Below the pieces are notes generated by a model. That model was not told the DNA's origin, ran no database searches, and was given only the letters and a program-made list of their open reading frames with translations. Shown piece after piece: positions 41,454 through 50,944 of a stretch of DNA of 64,000 bases. Each line of letters starts with the position of its first letter. Positions within the stretch are counted from its first letter, which is position 1. The translations under genes were made by a program, and so were the position numbers. The stretch is from Agarivorans sp. TSD2052 (GTDB taxonomy: Bacteria > Pseudomonadota > Gammaproteobacteria > Enterobacterales > Celerinatantimonadaceae). The stretch covers positions 3,793,501 through 3,857,500 of the forward strand of contig NZ_CP096670.1 in assembly GCF_023238625.1 (NCBI RefSeq), given 5' to 3'.

Positions 41454-42683
41454 TTAGCCCCCCCGAACCGCTCGCATCATATCCCACATAGGTGTAAATA
41501 TTCCTAGTGCTAATACCAGTACCATAATTGCGACCACGCTAATTAATAGTGGTTCAATGCGCGCGGTGAGGCTCTTTAAATCATAATCTACTTCACGCTC
41601 ATAAAATTCTGCGGCCTCGGTCAATAATTCGTCCACTTGACCGGTTTCTTCGCCCACAGAAATCATCTGTAATACTAATGGTGTGAACAATTCACTGGAT
41701 ATGGCATTGCGTAATAGGCTTTCGCCACGCTCAATACCATGGCGCATTTCTACTATTCGTTGCGCCATAAAGGCATTGTCTACTGCGCCAGCCACCAACG
41801 AAAGCGCTTGGTTAAGCGGCACGCCGGCCGACAGCATCATGGCAAAACTACGCGAAAAACGCGCCAACAAAGAACGTTCGATCACCGACCCTACTACCGG
41901 TAAACGTAAACGCGTTTTGTCCCAGAGCATTCGTCCTTTCGGTGTAGCCACATACCAGCGAACCAAAAATACCGAGCCAATAACGCCAATCAGCAATAAC
42001 GGCCAAAAGTTAACAAAAAAGTTGGAGGTGCCAATCAATATTCGCGTCGCCAAGGGCAACTCGACATTAAAGCGACCGAAAATTTCGGCAAACTGAGGGA
42101 TAACAAAAATATTGAGGATCACCATGGCAATCACAATCGCTAAGATCACAAAGGTGGGATAACGCATCGCCGTTTTAATCCGCTTGCGGGTATCCATTTC
42201 TAATTCGAGATATTGCGACAACTGCAAAAAGGCTTGCTCTAATTGGCCGGTATTTTCGCCCACGTGAACAATACTCACAAACAGCTGAGAGAACACTTTA
42301 GGGTATTCTGCCATCGCGGTTGATAAGGTACGGCCACTACTTAGCGCATCAGACACGCCGGCCAACGAGCGCCTTAGCAATTTACTATGGGCGGTTTCAG
42401 CCAAGCCGTTAATGGCCCGCATAATTGGAATACCCGCCTTGGTGAGCGAGTACATTTGCCGTGTAAAAACCACCAGCTCATCAAGCTGAATTCGCCCTTC
42501 CCATAAGCTACTTACATCTAGTGAGCCCAAACCCTCGCCACGCGCTTTACCCTCGGCAATTTTAATTGGCGTTAAGCCTCGGCGAATTAAGCTTTCTGCC
42601 GCAGCATTCTGATTAGCGGCCTCAATGTCTCCATTGATCAGTCGGCCGGTGCTATCACGAACTTGATAGCGAAACATCGCCAT
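41454..42683 (-). CDS. mshG: MSHA platform protein MshG (GspF/PilC family)
   Basis: Polytopic inner-membrane platform protein of the pilus machine. 409 residues with two GspF domains (about 70-195 and 275-400), each followed by a membrane helix region. The signatures include FTRQMYSLTKAGIPI and FSRSFAMMLSAGVPLNQAL. The ATG overlaps the mshE stop by one base. Confidence 0.94.
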   Translation of the reverse strand: MAMFRYQVRDSTGRLINGDIEAANQNAAAESLIRRGLTPIKIAEGKARGEGLGSLDVSSLWEGRIQLDELVVFTRQMYSLTKAGIPIMRAINGLAETAHSKLLRRSLAGVSDALSSGRTLSTAMAEYPKVFSQLFVSIVHVGENTGQLEQAFLQLSQYLELEMDTRKRIKTAMRYPTFVILAIVIAMVILNIFVIPQFAEIFGRFNVELPLATRILIGTSNFFVNFWPLLLIGVIGSVFLVRWYVATPKGRMLWDKTRLRLPVVGSVIERSLLARFSRSFAMMLSAGVPLNQALSLVAGAVDNAFMAQRIVEMRHGIERGESLLRNAISSELFTPLVLQMISVGEETGQVDELLTEAAEFYEREVDYDLKSLTARIEPLLISVVAIMVLVLALGIFTPMWDMMRAVRGG

Positions 42684-44431
42684 TATTCAGATTCTTCCGC
42701 GTTAGATAGCACACTGCTGTAAATATCAACTTCTTCCACTAAGCGCAATACCTCCTCTACCGAGGTAATACCTTGCTTGGCGTAATCTAAGGCTGCCATA
42801 GATAAGGGGCGATAATGGGCAGAGGCTTTGGCCACCTTGGAAAACTCATCCGGATCGTCACGGCGCAAGCACTCCATCATCGCTTCGTTTAATTCGAGCA
42901 TTTCAAAGACCCCGATCCGCCCTTTGTAACCGGTGTAATTACAGCTTTGACAACCCGGCCCTTTATAGAAAGATTGCTGACTTAAATCATCTTGGCTCAA
43001 ATGCTCTAACCATACCTTCTCCTCACTACTGGGAGTGTGCAGCTGTTTACAGTTTTCACATAAGCGGCGCACTAATCGCTGAGCAATAATGGCCCGCAAG
43101 GAGCTGGCGACCAAATAGCCTGCCGCCCCCATGTCTATGAGCCTTAAAGCACTAGTGATCGCGTCGTTGGTATGTAAGGTAGTGAGCACCAAGTGACCAG
43201 TAAGCGCGCCCCTAAGGCCAATCTCTACGGTTTCTTGGTCTCGCATTTCGCCCACTAACAAGATATCGGGATCTTGGCGTAAGGTGGTACGTAAGATATT
43301 AGAAAAGTCTAAGCCAATTTTGGTATTGACTTGCACCTGGTTGATCCGCGGCAACCGGTATTCTACCGGGTCTTCAACCGTAATGATCTTCGATTCGGGT
43401 TGGTTTAACTCACTCAAAGAGCCATACAAGGTGGTGGTTTTACCACTACCGGTTGGGCCAGTCACGACGATCATGCCATGGGGGCGATGCAACTGACGGC
43501 GAAACCGCTCCATGATGTCTTTTGGCATACCGGTTTGCTCTAAAGACAAAATACCGGCAGATTGATCAAGCAAACGCATGACGACCGACTCACCGGCCTG
43601 AATCGGCATGGTTGATAATCGAACATCAATAGAGTGACCACGTACTTTGATATTAAACCGGCCGTCTTGTGGTAAGCGCTTTTCTGAAATGTCTAAGCCA
43701 GACATCAGTTTTAAGCGCAATACCATCGCCGACGCAATCTGCACTTCATTGAGTACACTTTCTTGTAATACTCCATCAACTCGTTGACGAATACGCAGTA
43801 CCTTATCGTCTGGCTCGATATGAATATCAGAGGCGCCCACTTGTACCGCATCTTCAAACAGCGATTGCAGCAGTTTTACAACGGTGGTTTCATTACTTTG
43901 TGCATCAGCGGTGGCCAAGCCAATATCAAATTCATCAGCACTGGCATATTCTTCTTTTAATTCTTGAGCAAAGCCTTCGATCTCACGCGTGCGGCGGTAA
44001 AAACGATCAAAAGCGTCAACCACCTGAGACTCTCTAGCTACCACATATTTAAGCTGGTTGGGTGCTAATAAGCCGGCCAATGCATCAATGGCTGATAAGT
44101 CAGCGGGGTCTGAAATCGCAACCGTTAGTACATCACCGTCTTTATGGATAACCAAAGCCCGTAAACGTCGCGCATGAACTTCGCCAAGCATCACCACGGC
44201 ATTGGCGTCGACCGCGATTTGCCCAAGGTCGACAAAGGGAATACCCAACTGACGGGCCAGAAACTCCAGTAATTGAACCTCGGCAATCACCCCGAGTTCA
44301 ATCAGTGTTGCGCCGAGCTTGCGCCCAGTTTGTTTTTGTTGGGCTAAGGCACTCATTAGCTCAGCTTCACTGATCACTTGTTCGCTAACTAACAAGTCAC
44401 CCAAACGCATTCTTAATTTTGGTTGCGCCAT
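42683..44431 (-). CDS. mshE: MSHA assembly ATPase MshE with c-di-GMP-binding MshEN domain
   Basis: GspE/PilB-type extension ATPase. 582 residues. The N-terminus has two 24-residue motifs (about 9-32, starting RLGDLLV, and 38-61, starting KLGATLI) separated by five residues, the MshEN arrangement shown to bind c-di-GMP in Vibrio MshE. Walker A GPTGSGKT is at about 325-332, then the Asp box, Walker B and a CxxC...CxxC zinc site (CENC, CQSC). The gene abuts mshN and mshG. Confidence 0.96.
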   Translation of the reverse strand: MAQPKLRMRLGDLLVSEQVISEAELMSALAQQKQTGRKLGATLIELGVIAEVQLLEFLARQLGIPFVDLGQIAVDANAVVMLGEVHARRLRALVIHKDGDVLTVAISDPADLSAIDALAGLLAPNQLKYVVARESQVVDAFDRFYRRTREIEGFAQELKEEYASADEFDIGLATADAQSNETTVVKLLQSLFEDAVQVGASDIHIEPDDKVLRIRQRVDGVLQESVLNEVQIASAMVLRLKLMSGLDISEKRLPQDGRFNIKVRGHSIDVRLSTMPIQAGESVVMRLLDQSAGILSLEQTGMPKDIMERFRRQLHRPHGMIVVTGPTGSGKTTTLYGSLSELNQPESKIITVEDPVEYRLPRINQVQVNTKIGLDFSNILRTTLRQDPDILLVGEMRDQETVEIGLRGALTGHLVLTTLHTNDAITSALRLIDMGAAGYLVASSLRAIIAQRLVRRLCENCKQLHTPSSEEKVWLEHLSQDDLSQQSFYKGPGCQSCNYTGYKGRIGVFEMLELNEAMMECLRRDDPDEFSKVAKASAHYRPLSMAALDYAKQGITSVEEVLRLVEEVDIYSSVLSNAEESE

Positions 44432-44433
44432 AT

Positions 44434-45678
44434 TTATTGCTCCAACTGTCGGATACGCGCTGCGACAAAGTCGCGAGAATGACTAGACAGCTGCCCTAAC
44501 ACTTCAGCTTGTCGATAGGCTGCTAAGGCCTCTTGGTACTGGGTTAACTTATCGTTTGCAATGGCATACCCTAACCACCAGCGAGCCCTTGATGGCTCAT
44601 GCTTAACTAAGGTTTGATAAGCGCTTAAAGCCAATTCTTGTTTGTCTAAACGTTGAGCTAAACCAGCTAACATAGCGTAATAGTCGATATTGCCAGCAAC
44701 ATCAGGTTGGGCACTTTCTAAATAGAAGACCGCCTGCGGTAAGTTGTCTTGTTGTACAAAAATGCGAGCGAGCATTAAGCGGAATGAGCCACGAGACCGG
44801 TTAAGCTGAACCCCTTCTTCTAACAAATTTACCGCGGCACTTACGTCACCTCGACCAAATTGCAAAGCTGCCAGTTGTTCACGTACTTCATGGGCATAGT
44901 GATCCAGCTGCAAGGCCTTGGAGAATTCAGCTCTGGCATCGGTGGGTGAATGTCGGTCTAAAGCCTGAAAACCACGCTTGGTGTATAGCGCAACCTGTTG
45001 CTCACGGCTAAGTTTCAAGGGTTTAATTTCTAAACTGACGCTAGTATCCACAGTACTTGACTGTTGCTTACTCTCCTCAACAACAGGCTCTTCAACTACA
45101 GGTTTAGGCTCGTCTGGGAGTGTTTGAGCAGCTACCACAGCGCTAGGCTTTATGGGAGGCGGCTCGATAGCAGGTTTCGCTGATGCTTGGCTGCTTGGCC
45201 TTGGCTCAAGGGCTTTAGCTGTGCTACTAGTATCAAGGCTAACTTGTTTACCCGCGGTTGACTGCTCAGGCGCTTTAGACTGAACAACCACAGCTTCTGT
45301 TTCTGTTTCTATTTCTGGCATTGTGCTTGCGCTAGATGCCGCTTTTTGCGGCGCTACATCAGAAAGGCTAGTATCGGTTTCGGCTAAATCAACATCGATG
45401 GCAACAGCCACTGCCTGTAATTGCTCGGATAGATTAGGCCCCTGTTCCGAGGACCTGACAGGCGCTTCGCTAAGCACTTGTACATCACTCACATCATCTA
45501 AATTTTGAAAATAACGCAGCGCCAACCATGCTGAAATCAGCAGTGCTAACAAAGCGATAGCCATCAACACATAGGCGCGAACACTGCGCCCAGACTCTTC
45601 CACCAGCGGCGACATATTTTGCGCATTAGTTTGCTGTCGCTTATCAAGATCCTTCAACATCTGGTTAATAACGCTCAT
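44434..45678 (-). CDS. mshN: MSHA biogenesis protein MshN, TPR protein
   Basis: Inner-membrane-anchored periplasmic TPR protein. 414 residues with the ATG at 45678 (MSVINQMLKDLDKRQ), which shares a base with the mshM stop. A short cytoplasmic N-terminus is followed by a membrane helix (about 46-64), a 150-residue low-complexity linker rich in Ser/Pro/Glu/Val, then TPR repeats at about 215-410. The linker is long enough to span the periplasm towards the secretin MshL. Confidence 0.9.
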   Translation of the reverse strand: MSVINQMLKDLDKRQQTNAQNMSPLVEESGRSVRAYVLMAIALLALLISAWLALRYFQNLDDVSDVQVLSEAPVRSSEQGPNLSEQLQAVAVAIDVDLAETDTSLSDVAPQKAASSASTMPEIETETEAVVVQSKAPEQSTAGKQVSLDTSSTAKALEPRPSSQASAKPAIEPPPIKPSAVVAAQTLPDEPKPVVEEPVVEESKQQSSTVDTSVSLEIKPLKLSREQQVALYTKRGFQALDRHSPTDARAEFSKALQLDHYAHEVREQLAALQFGRGDVSAAVNLLEEGVQLNRSRGSFRLMLARIFVQQDNLPQAVFYLESAQPDVAGNIDYYAMLAGLAQRLDKQELALSAYQTLVKHEPSRARWWLGYAIANDKLTQYQEALAAYRQAEVLGQLSSHSRDFVAARIRQLEQ

Positions 45679-46583
45679 TATTGCGTCCCCAACCAAATAG
45701 CGGCGATAAGTCCAAGGCTAATTATGCTGACAGCCACAATGACAAGATTACGATAGTAGTGTGATAACACAGCATCTTCAGTATCTTGCACCGCTTGTTT
45801 TACCATAGCCACATTCACTTGCTGGGCGCCCTTTCCGTAACAAAGCATCAATACTTTGTGAGCCAATATGTTGATCAGCCTTGGAATGCCTCGACTGGCG
45901 CGAGTAAGCATTTTTAACGAGCGCGAGGTAAATAGCGGCCCTCCGCGATAGCCACTTAGATGTAACCGGTGCTGAATATAGCTGCTTATTTCATCATTTC
46001 TTAACGCGCGTAAGCGATAAGAGAAAGTAATTCGCTGGCGTAATTGACGAAGTTGGGTAGTGGCTAATCGCTGGTCCAATTCTGGTTGGCCAAACAAAAC
46101 AACATGCAACAACTTACGTTGTTCCGTTTCTAAGTTACCCAACAAGCGAATAACCTCTAAGGCTTCATCACTTAAGGCCTGCGCCTCATCAATCAATAGC
46201 ACTACCGGTCGCTCTAAACCGGCAAAATGGATCAGCTGATGATGAATTTGTTCTAATACCTTATGCGGTGACATTGACGCATCAAGCTGCAAGCCTAACT
46301 CGGCCGCTAAGGCTTGGTGTATTTGCTCGGCCGATAAGTTAGGGTTGGGTAAATAAGCAAACTGATATTGCTCAGATTTATCATTGAGCAGTTTACGGCA
46401 TAATAAGGTTTTACCAGTACCCACTTCACCGCTCACTTTAATGAAGCCTTCACCTGATTGTAAGGCTGTTTGCAGCACTTGAATTGCTTCATCATGCGGT
46501 TGCAATGCTTGATACAAGCTAGTATTTGGTGTTAAACCAAATGGGGCCTGAGAAAGTCCAAAATACTCTAAATATACTGCCAC
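45678..46583 (-). CDS. mshM: MSHA biogenesis protein MshM, ExeA-like AAA ATPase
   Basis: AAA ATPase related to ExeA/GspA, thought to help secretin assembly. 301 residues. YFGLSQAPFGLTPN is the ExeA-type N-terminus; Walker A GEVGTGKT and Walker B VVLLIDEAQAL follow, with the sensor region VVLFGQPEL. A C-terminal membrane helix (about 278-298) anchors it. It precedes mshN. Confidence 0.9.
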   Translation of the reverse strand: MAVYLEYFGLSQAPFGLTPNTSLYQALQPHDEAIQVLQTALQSGEGFIKVSGEVGTGKTLLCRKLLNDKSEQYQFAYLPNPNLSAEQIHQALAAELGLQLDASMSPHKVLEQIHHQLIHFAGLERPVVLLIDEAQALSDEALEVIRLLGNLETEQRKLLHVVLFGQPELDQRLATTQLRQLRQRITFSYRLRALRNDEISSYIQHRLHLSGYRGGPLFTSRSLKMLTRASRGIPRLINILAHKVLMLCYGKGAQQVNVAMVKQAVQDTEDAVLSHYYRNLVIVAVSIISLGLIAAIWLGTQ

Positions 46584-46596
46584 TTACATTCGCCTA

Positions 46597-48306
46597 CTAA
46601 TCTTCAGGGTACCAAGCATTAAGCAGTTCTTGCGACTTCTTCAGCTCATTCTTCCAGGTGTCTTGCTGCACCACCGTTGGCTGAATCAAAATCACTAACT
46701 CTGTTTTAGAGGTAGATACCGCGCGGTTAGTAAACAGTTCACCTAAGCCAGGTATCGCGCCAAGAAAAGGGACTTGAGAGACTATTTCTTCTTGCTTCGA
46801 GCTCATTAAGCCACCAATCACCACAACGTCACCTGATTGCGCCTTAATCACCGTGTCTGTTTCACGAATATCACTTTGCGCCAGCGGTAAATCTAAGCTG
46901 TCACTTTCGCTACCAAAACTAATCACCTTGCGCTGCTCTTTTACATCGGTCACAGAGGGGTGAACATGCAGTAAAACTTGACCGTTATCATCAATTTGTG
47001 GGGTCACATCTAGGGCAACACCAGAAAAGAACGGGGTTAATTCAACACTGGGATTAGACACCGTACTGGTACCACTGATAGTGGTATTAGACACATCCGT
47101 TACAAAGTATTCATCAGTACCAACTTTAATCACTGCTTTTTGGTTATTTGAAGCGGTAATTCGCGGGCTAGATAGGACGTTTACATCACCCTGTGTTTGT
47201 AATAGTTTGACTACCGCTTGGAAGTTACCATCGGTGACGGTTAACGCCCCGCCCCCGCCAAGAATACTGCTAATAGCATCACCGGGGATTTGAGATACGC
47301 TATTAAATAATACTTCCGTCGAACCAAATACATCACCCGCGTTGGTCCAATCAATGCCTTGTTGGTAGCCATCACTTAAGGTGACTTCAATGATCTTGGC
47401 TTCAAGAATCACTTGCCGTTGTAAGTTTTTCTCAGATTTACTCAAAAAGGTTTTAATGGTGCGAATTTCGTCTGGAAATGCTCTAACCGTGACTAAACCG
47501 GCTTGCGGGCTCACCACTACCATTCGCCCATCATTGGCGTAAGAGGTGTCATTGCCGCGGTCACGACGCATATTAATACCGATCATTCCACGCAGGCTTT
47601 CTTCTAACTCGTACCAAAGGCGAGTTTCTGTTGCTGATTCAATTTTAGTACCGTTAAAGCTGCTATTTCGATTAGAGCCGGTACTGTTATTGTTGTTAGA
47701 GTTATTCGACGAATTATTCGATGAATTATTATTGGACGAGTTATTTGAAGAACTGTTATTCGAATTATTGTCATCGCTGTCGGTAATGCCACCTGAATTA
47801 ATCCGCGTTCGCGTATATCCATAACGTTCAAGCATCAAGTAATTCAGTGGGATGGTTTCAATCCGCATACCAGCCGGATAGACATGTAATACCTTACCTT
47901 GGCGCTTAATGTCATAGCCATACATATCAGCCACCACATCAACGGCTTCTTTTAAGGTCACTTCTTTAAGCTTGAGGGTGATTTTCCCCTCAACCCCTGG
48001 GTGCATAGCCACGCTCAATGGCGAGCCTTTAATCAATGCAGGGAAAAAAGCCAAGGCGTCTACGTTACGCGCATTTACGTCAAAACGATGTTCAACCTGT
48101 AACAAATCATTTTGTTGCAGCGCTAGCTCTGGCATCAGTTCTGCTTGCACTTCTTCGGGTAAATCAGGTGCTGCTATAGGCGCTACCGTTTGCTGCTGTG
48201 CTTCATTTAAGGCTTGTTTTGCGTCAACAGGGTCTGGGCGCTTAGTGGTTTGACAGGCACTCAATAACACAATGCTAATGCCTAAAAATATCCGTTTAAT
48301 ATACAT
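46597..48306 (-). CDS. mshL: MSHA secretin MshL
   Basis: Outer-membrane secretin for pilus exit. 569 residues. Lipoprotein signal with lipobox LSAC (Cys18). N-domains follow, including a TonB-like N0 at about 70-160, and the secretin domain occupies about 290-560 with VPFLGAIPGLGELF near the end. Residues about 180-216 are an almost pure Asn/Ser tract between the N-domains and the rest, longer than I would expect. The flanking order mshK and mshM is standard. Confidence 0.93.
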   Translation of the reverse strand: MYIKRIFLGISIVLLSACQTTKRPDPVDAKQALNEAQQQTVAPIAAPDLPEEVQAELMPELALQQNDLLQVEHRFDVNARNVDALAFFPALIKGSPLSVAMHPGVEGKITLKLKEVTLKEAVDVVADMYGYDIKRQGKVLHVYPAGMRIETIPLNYLMLERYGYTRTRINSGGITDSDDNNSNNSSSNNSSNNNSSNNSSNNSNNNNSTGSNRNSSFNGTKIESATETRLWYELEESLRGMIGINMRRDRGNDTSYANDGRMVVVSPQAGLVTVRAFPDEIRTIKTFLSKSEKNLQRQVILEAKIIEVTLSDGYQQGIDWTNAGDVFGSTEVLFNSVSQIPGDAISSILGGGGALTVTDGNFQAVVKLLQTQGDVNVLSSPRITASNNQKAVIKVGTDEYFVTDVSNTTISGTSTVSNPSVELTPFFSGVALDVTPQIDDNGQVLLHVHPSVTDVKEQRKVISFGSESDSLDLPLAQSDIRETDTVIKAQSGDVVVIGGLMSSKQEEIVSQVPFLGAIPGLGELFTNRAVSTSKTELVILIQPTVVQQDTWKNELKKSQELLNAWYPED

Positions 48307-48309
48307 GTA

Positions 48310-48648
48310 TTACTGCCCCTGCACAGTGATGCGTTTTACCGACACCTTGTCCAATTGAATTCGATATTGTTGGTTTTGTTTAACTAAGACTACGTAGTCT
48401 TGATGTACTTCGCTCAGGCTGTAGCCAGAGATGTGATCTTTAAGGCTAATAAAGCGTTGATTAAGTATCGCCCCCGGTTGCTCGCCACCAACGATAATGG
48501 CCTGCAAGCTAGGTAAGTAAGTTTTACTTTTAGCCTTCGACTGAGCTTGGTTGCGCGGCGGCGCAGTAGGGTCACTTAAGGTTTCAGCCTGCGCTGTCAT
48601 AAGCGCAGGTAAGGCTAACCATATTGCAAGCAATGAATACTTAACCAC
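48310..48648 (-). CDS. mshK: MSHA biogenesis protein MshK
   Basis: Small periplasmic PilP-like protein. 112 residues with a signal peptide (VKYSLLAIWLALPALMTAQA), a short SDPTAPP linker and one small beta domain ending RIQLDKVSVKRITVQGQ. It starts at GTG 48648 and overlaps mshJ by 8 bases. Probably bridges MshJ/MshN to the secretin. Name by position and size. Confidence 0.85.
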   Translation of the reverse strand: MVKYSLLAIWLALPALMTAQAETLSDPTAPPRNQAQSKAKSKTYLPSLQAIIVGGEQPGAILNQRFISLKDHISGYSLSEVHQDYVVLVKQNQQYRIQLDKVSVKRITVQGQ

Positions 48649-49294
48649 TAATGAAATCCTTATTGGTGCTTAAAGTATAAATATTGATGATGATATCTGC
48701 CTTAGGGTACTGATCCACTTTATAATCAATGAGCTGCCACAAAAAACGCTGTGGCAAAGCCTCTAGAATTTCTAAGTATTTAACCAAAGGGAAATAGCTA
48801 CCACTTAACTGTAAGCGAATACCATGGCGATAAAAATTAAGGCTATCACTAGACGTCTCGCTACTTGATAACACCGCTTGCGGGGCAATCGAGTCTAGTG
48901 CCACTAGGCTTAAGCCTTCATTTTTTTGTAACAACTTTTCGAGCACTTCGGCCATTTGCTCAACCGGAATTAAACCAGCTTGTTGCAACTCAAGCTTGCT
49001 GTCTATTTGGCTGAGCTGTGATTGCCAATGTTTTAGTTCGGCGTTGATCTCAGTATTGGGATCCTCACGCAGTTTATTCTTACTAAAGGCAATTAACTGC
49101 TGATTATCGTCTAACGCTTTAGATAGCTGCACAAATTCTTTTTCAGCTTTAACTTGCTTAATTAGCGCGGGTTCTAACCATAGATAGTAAGCAGGAAACC
49201 CGACAACCACTAAGCCCACACATAAAATGAGTATTCGTTCACGTAAGCTTAAGGCTGCAAAACGCGCTTGCCAATGGGACCATTGCTCAGTCAT
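48641..49294 (-). CDS. mshJ: MSHA biogenesis protein MshJ (PilO-like)
   Basis: Inner-membrane assembly protein. 217 residues: a short cytoplasmic start, one membrane helix (about 18-38, ILILCVGLVVVGFPAYYLWL), a coiled coil (about 45-105) and a ferredoxin-like periplasmic domain. This matches PilO/GspM proteins. It overlaps mshK and the preceding pilN-like gene by 8 bases each. Confidence 0.87.
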   Translation of the reverse strand: MTEQWSHWQARFAALSLRERILILCVGLVVVGFPAYYLWLEPALIKQVKAEKEFVQLSKALDDNQQLIAFSKNKLREDPNTEINAELKHWQSQLSQIDSKLELQQAGLIPVEQMAEVLEKLLQKNEGLSLVALDSIAPQAVLSSSETSSDSLNFYRHGIRLQLSGSYFPLVKYLEILEALPQRFLWQLIDYKVDQYPKADIIINIYTLSTNKDFISG

Positions 49295-49898
49295 CCAGAC
49301 CTCCTAAGACAACATCAGCAGAATGAGACCCACTTAAGCTAAAGTTAAGCTGCTGCTGCTCATCGCGATAGATTTTTAAACCAGCGAATTGCTGATTGGA
49401 TAACTCTGGATAAGCTTGAAATTGCTTCAACCATTTTGGCACTGCATCACTTCGACTAGATTGACCCGTCAAGGCCATTTTGCCACGCTGTATCTGTATT
49501 TCGGTTAACCAAATTTGCTCGTTTGGGATCGAGGCTAAAGCGGTTAAAGAGGATGAAAAACCTTGATTAGCATAATTCTGCCCCTGTAAACGCTGATTTA
49601 ACAGTCGCTTAAGTTTCACTTCTTGTTGTAATACATCAAGTTCACGCTGTAAATTTACATCAACGGCTCGTTGCTCAATGGCAGTTTTAAGCTTAGCCAG
49701 TTCCGCTTCTTGTTGTTTAACCAACTTGCGTTGCTGTGACGCTTTGAATACCGCGCTATCACTTTGATTCTGCTGCCAGATCCCCCAAACAAGCGCCACC
49801 ACGGCGATCAGTACCCAAGACAACATAACCTGACGTAAGGATACCAGCTCTGGTTTGGGGCGAAACTCCTCGGTATAAAGGTTAATTCTCGTTTTCAC
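49287..49898 (-). CDS. mshI2: MSHA biogenesis protein MshI2 (PilN-like)
   Basis: PilN-type inner-membrane protein. 203 residues. It begins KTRINLYTEEFRPKPE, the INLY motif by which PilN binds the cytoplasmic PilM-like partner. A membrane helix (about 25-43) and coiled coil (about 55-105) precede a small periplasmic domain. Its partner is encoded immediately upstream with a 4-base overlap. Confidence 0.85.
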   Translation of the reverse strand: MKTRINLYTEEFRPKPELVSLRQVMLSWVLIAVVALVWGIWQQNQSDSAVFKASQQRKLVKQQEAELAKLKTAIEQRAVDVNLQRELDVLQQEVKLKRLLNQRLQGQNYANQGFSSSLTALASIPNEQIWLTEIQIQRGKMALTGQSSRSDAVPKWLKQFQAYPELSNQQFAGLKIYRDEQQQLNFSLSGSHSADVVLGGLDD

Positions 49899-50776
49899 GA
49901 TAATCCCCCTTCCTGAAGGCCGCCAATGGCCGGCATTTGGTAGAAGAGCTGACTATCATCTATCGCTGATAGCTCCAGTAGAGACACTTTAGGGCCGAGA
50001 TTTTGTTGCAATTGTTTCGCTATTTCGTCACAAAATCGACTAGGAATGGCTAGCTTGATCACATTCACTTCAGGCAATTTTAGGGTGGCACTAATATAGT
50101 CGATGGAGCGTTGCAGCTCTAGGCTCAAACTGTCGAAGAATGTTTGGGTAAACTCTATTTCTTGCATCTTACCTAAACTGGAAAAGGCGCGTAATTGACG
50201 GCTAAAACAAACTTGCCCTTGCCGGACCACGGTCAACTCCAAATCGCCACCTTTAGGCTGCCACAATAGCAACTGACAACGATCATTGACCTCTAATAGA
50301 TTAACAGCAGCAAGGCTCTCAATAGTAATGCCTTCAACCGTAATATCCTGACGAGTGGCGATTTCAACCACCTGTTGGACAATTGATCTTTTAACACTGA
50401 CCACATTTAGCTTTTCAGTTGCCATTGGCGCTACGGGCGCTTGGTAATAATCAACCACCAAATCTAACACCGGCTCTGCTACCATATCCTTAATGGTCCA
50501 AGGTACGGCTCCGGCTAATTCTTCTTCTGAAACGTTAGGTTTTTCGACTTGAAACTGCTGAAAATATTGACTGCCTAATACAAAGACAACTTGATGAGAA
50601 CCGTTGATTTGGGCCTCTTTGCAAAGTGTTGCAAAAGCTTCAGGCCATTGCTCAATCGAACTGACCGGCGCTTCGAAGAGTTGCTGATGTTGATTAGCAA
50701 GAACCACAAGATCAGATCGCAAGTAGGCACAGCAGCGAATTTTTGCTGTTTTATTCCGCCAAAAAGCCAATCCCAT
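49895..50776 (-). CDS. mshI: MSHA biogenesis protein MshI (PilM-like)
   Basis: Cytoplasmic PilM/GspL-like actin-fold protein. 293 residues without membrane segments. It has the split arrangement seen in marine gammaproteobacteria, where GspL-like functions lie in two proteins (this and the PilN-like one downstream). First gene of the msh structural block; 168 bases separate it from csrD, and no strong promoter is obvious there. Confidence 0.83.
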   Translation of the reverse strand: MGLAFWRNKTAKIRCCAYLRSDLVVLANQHQQLFEAPVSSIEQWPEAFATLCKEAQINGSHQVVFVLGSQYFQQFQVEKPNVSEEELAGAVPWTIKDMVAEPVLDLVVDYYQAPVAPMATEKLNVVSVKRSIVQQVVEIATRQDITVEGITIESLAAVNLLEVNDRCQLLLWQPKGGDLELTVVRQGQVCFSRQLRAFSSLGKMQEIEFTQTFFDSLSLELQRSIDYISATLKLPEVNVIKLAIPSRFCDEIAKQLQQNLGPKVSLLELSAIDDSQLFYQMPAIGGLQEGGLS

Positions 50777-50944
50777 CTACTGTCCTTTAATGCATCCATG
50801 TATTTAATAGTTTTTAGTGTAAACGCTTCTGTTATTTTTGAAAGACTTAGCCAACAAATATGTGCCTTTTCTCCACTATCTGAGGACATAATTTAGATTT
50901 CTGACGATTAATGAATCAAACGCAAATAAAACATCAGCAACAGA

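Noticed and set aside
47546..47831. Overlapping frames on both strands within mshL (Leu/Glu-rich and Ile/Thr-rich)
   Set aside because: They are shadows of the Asn/Ser codon repeats in mshL.
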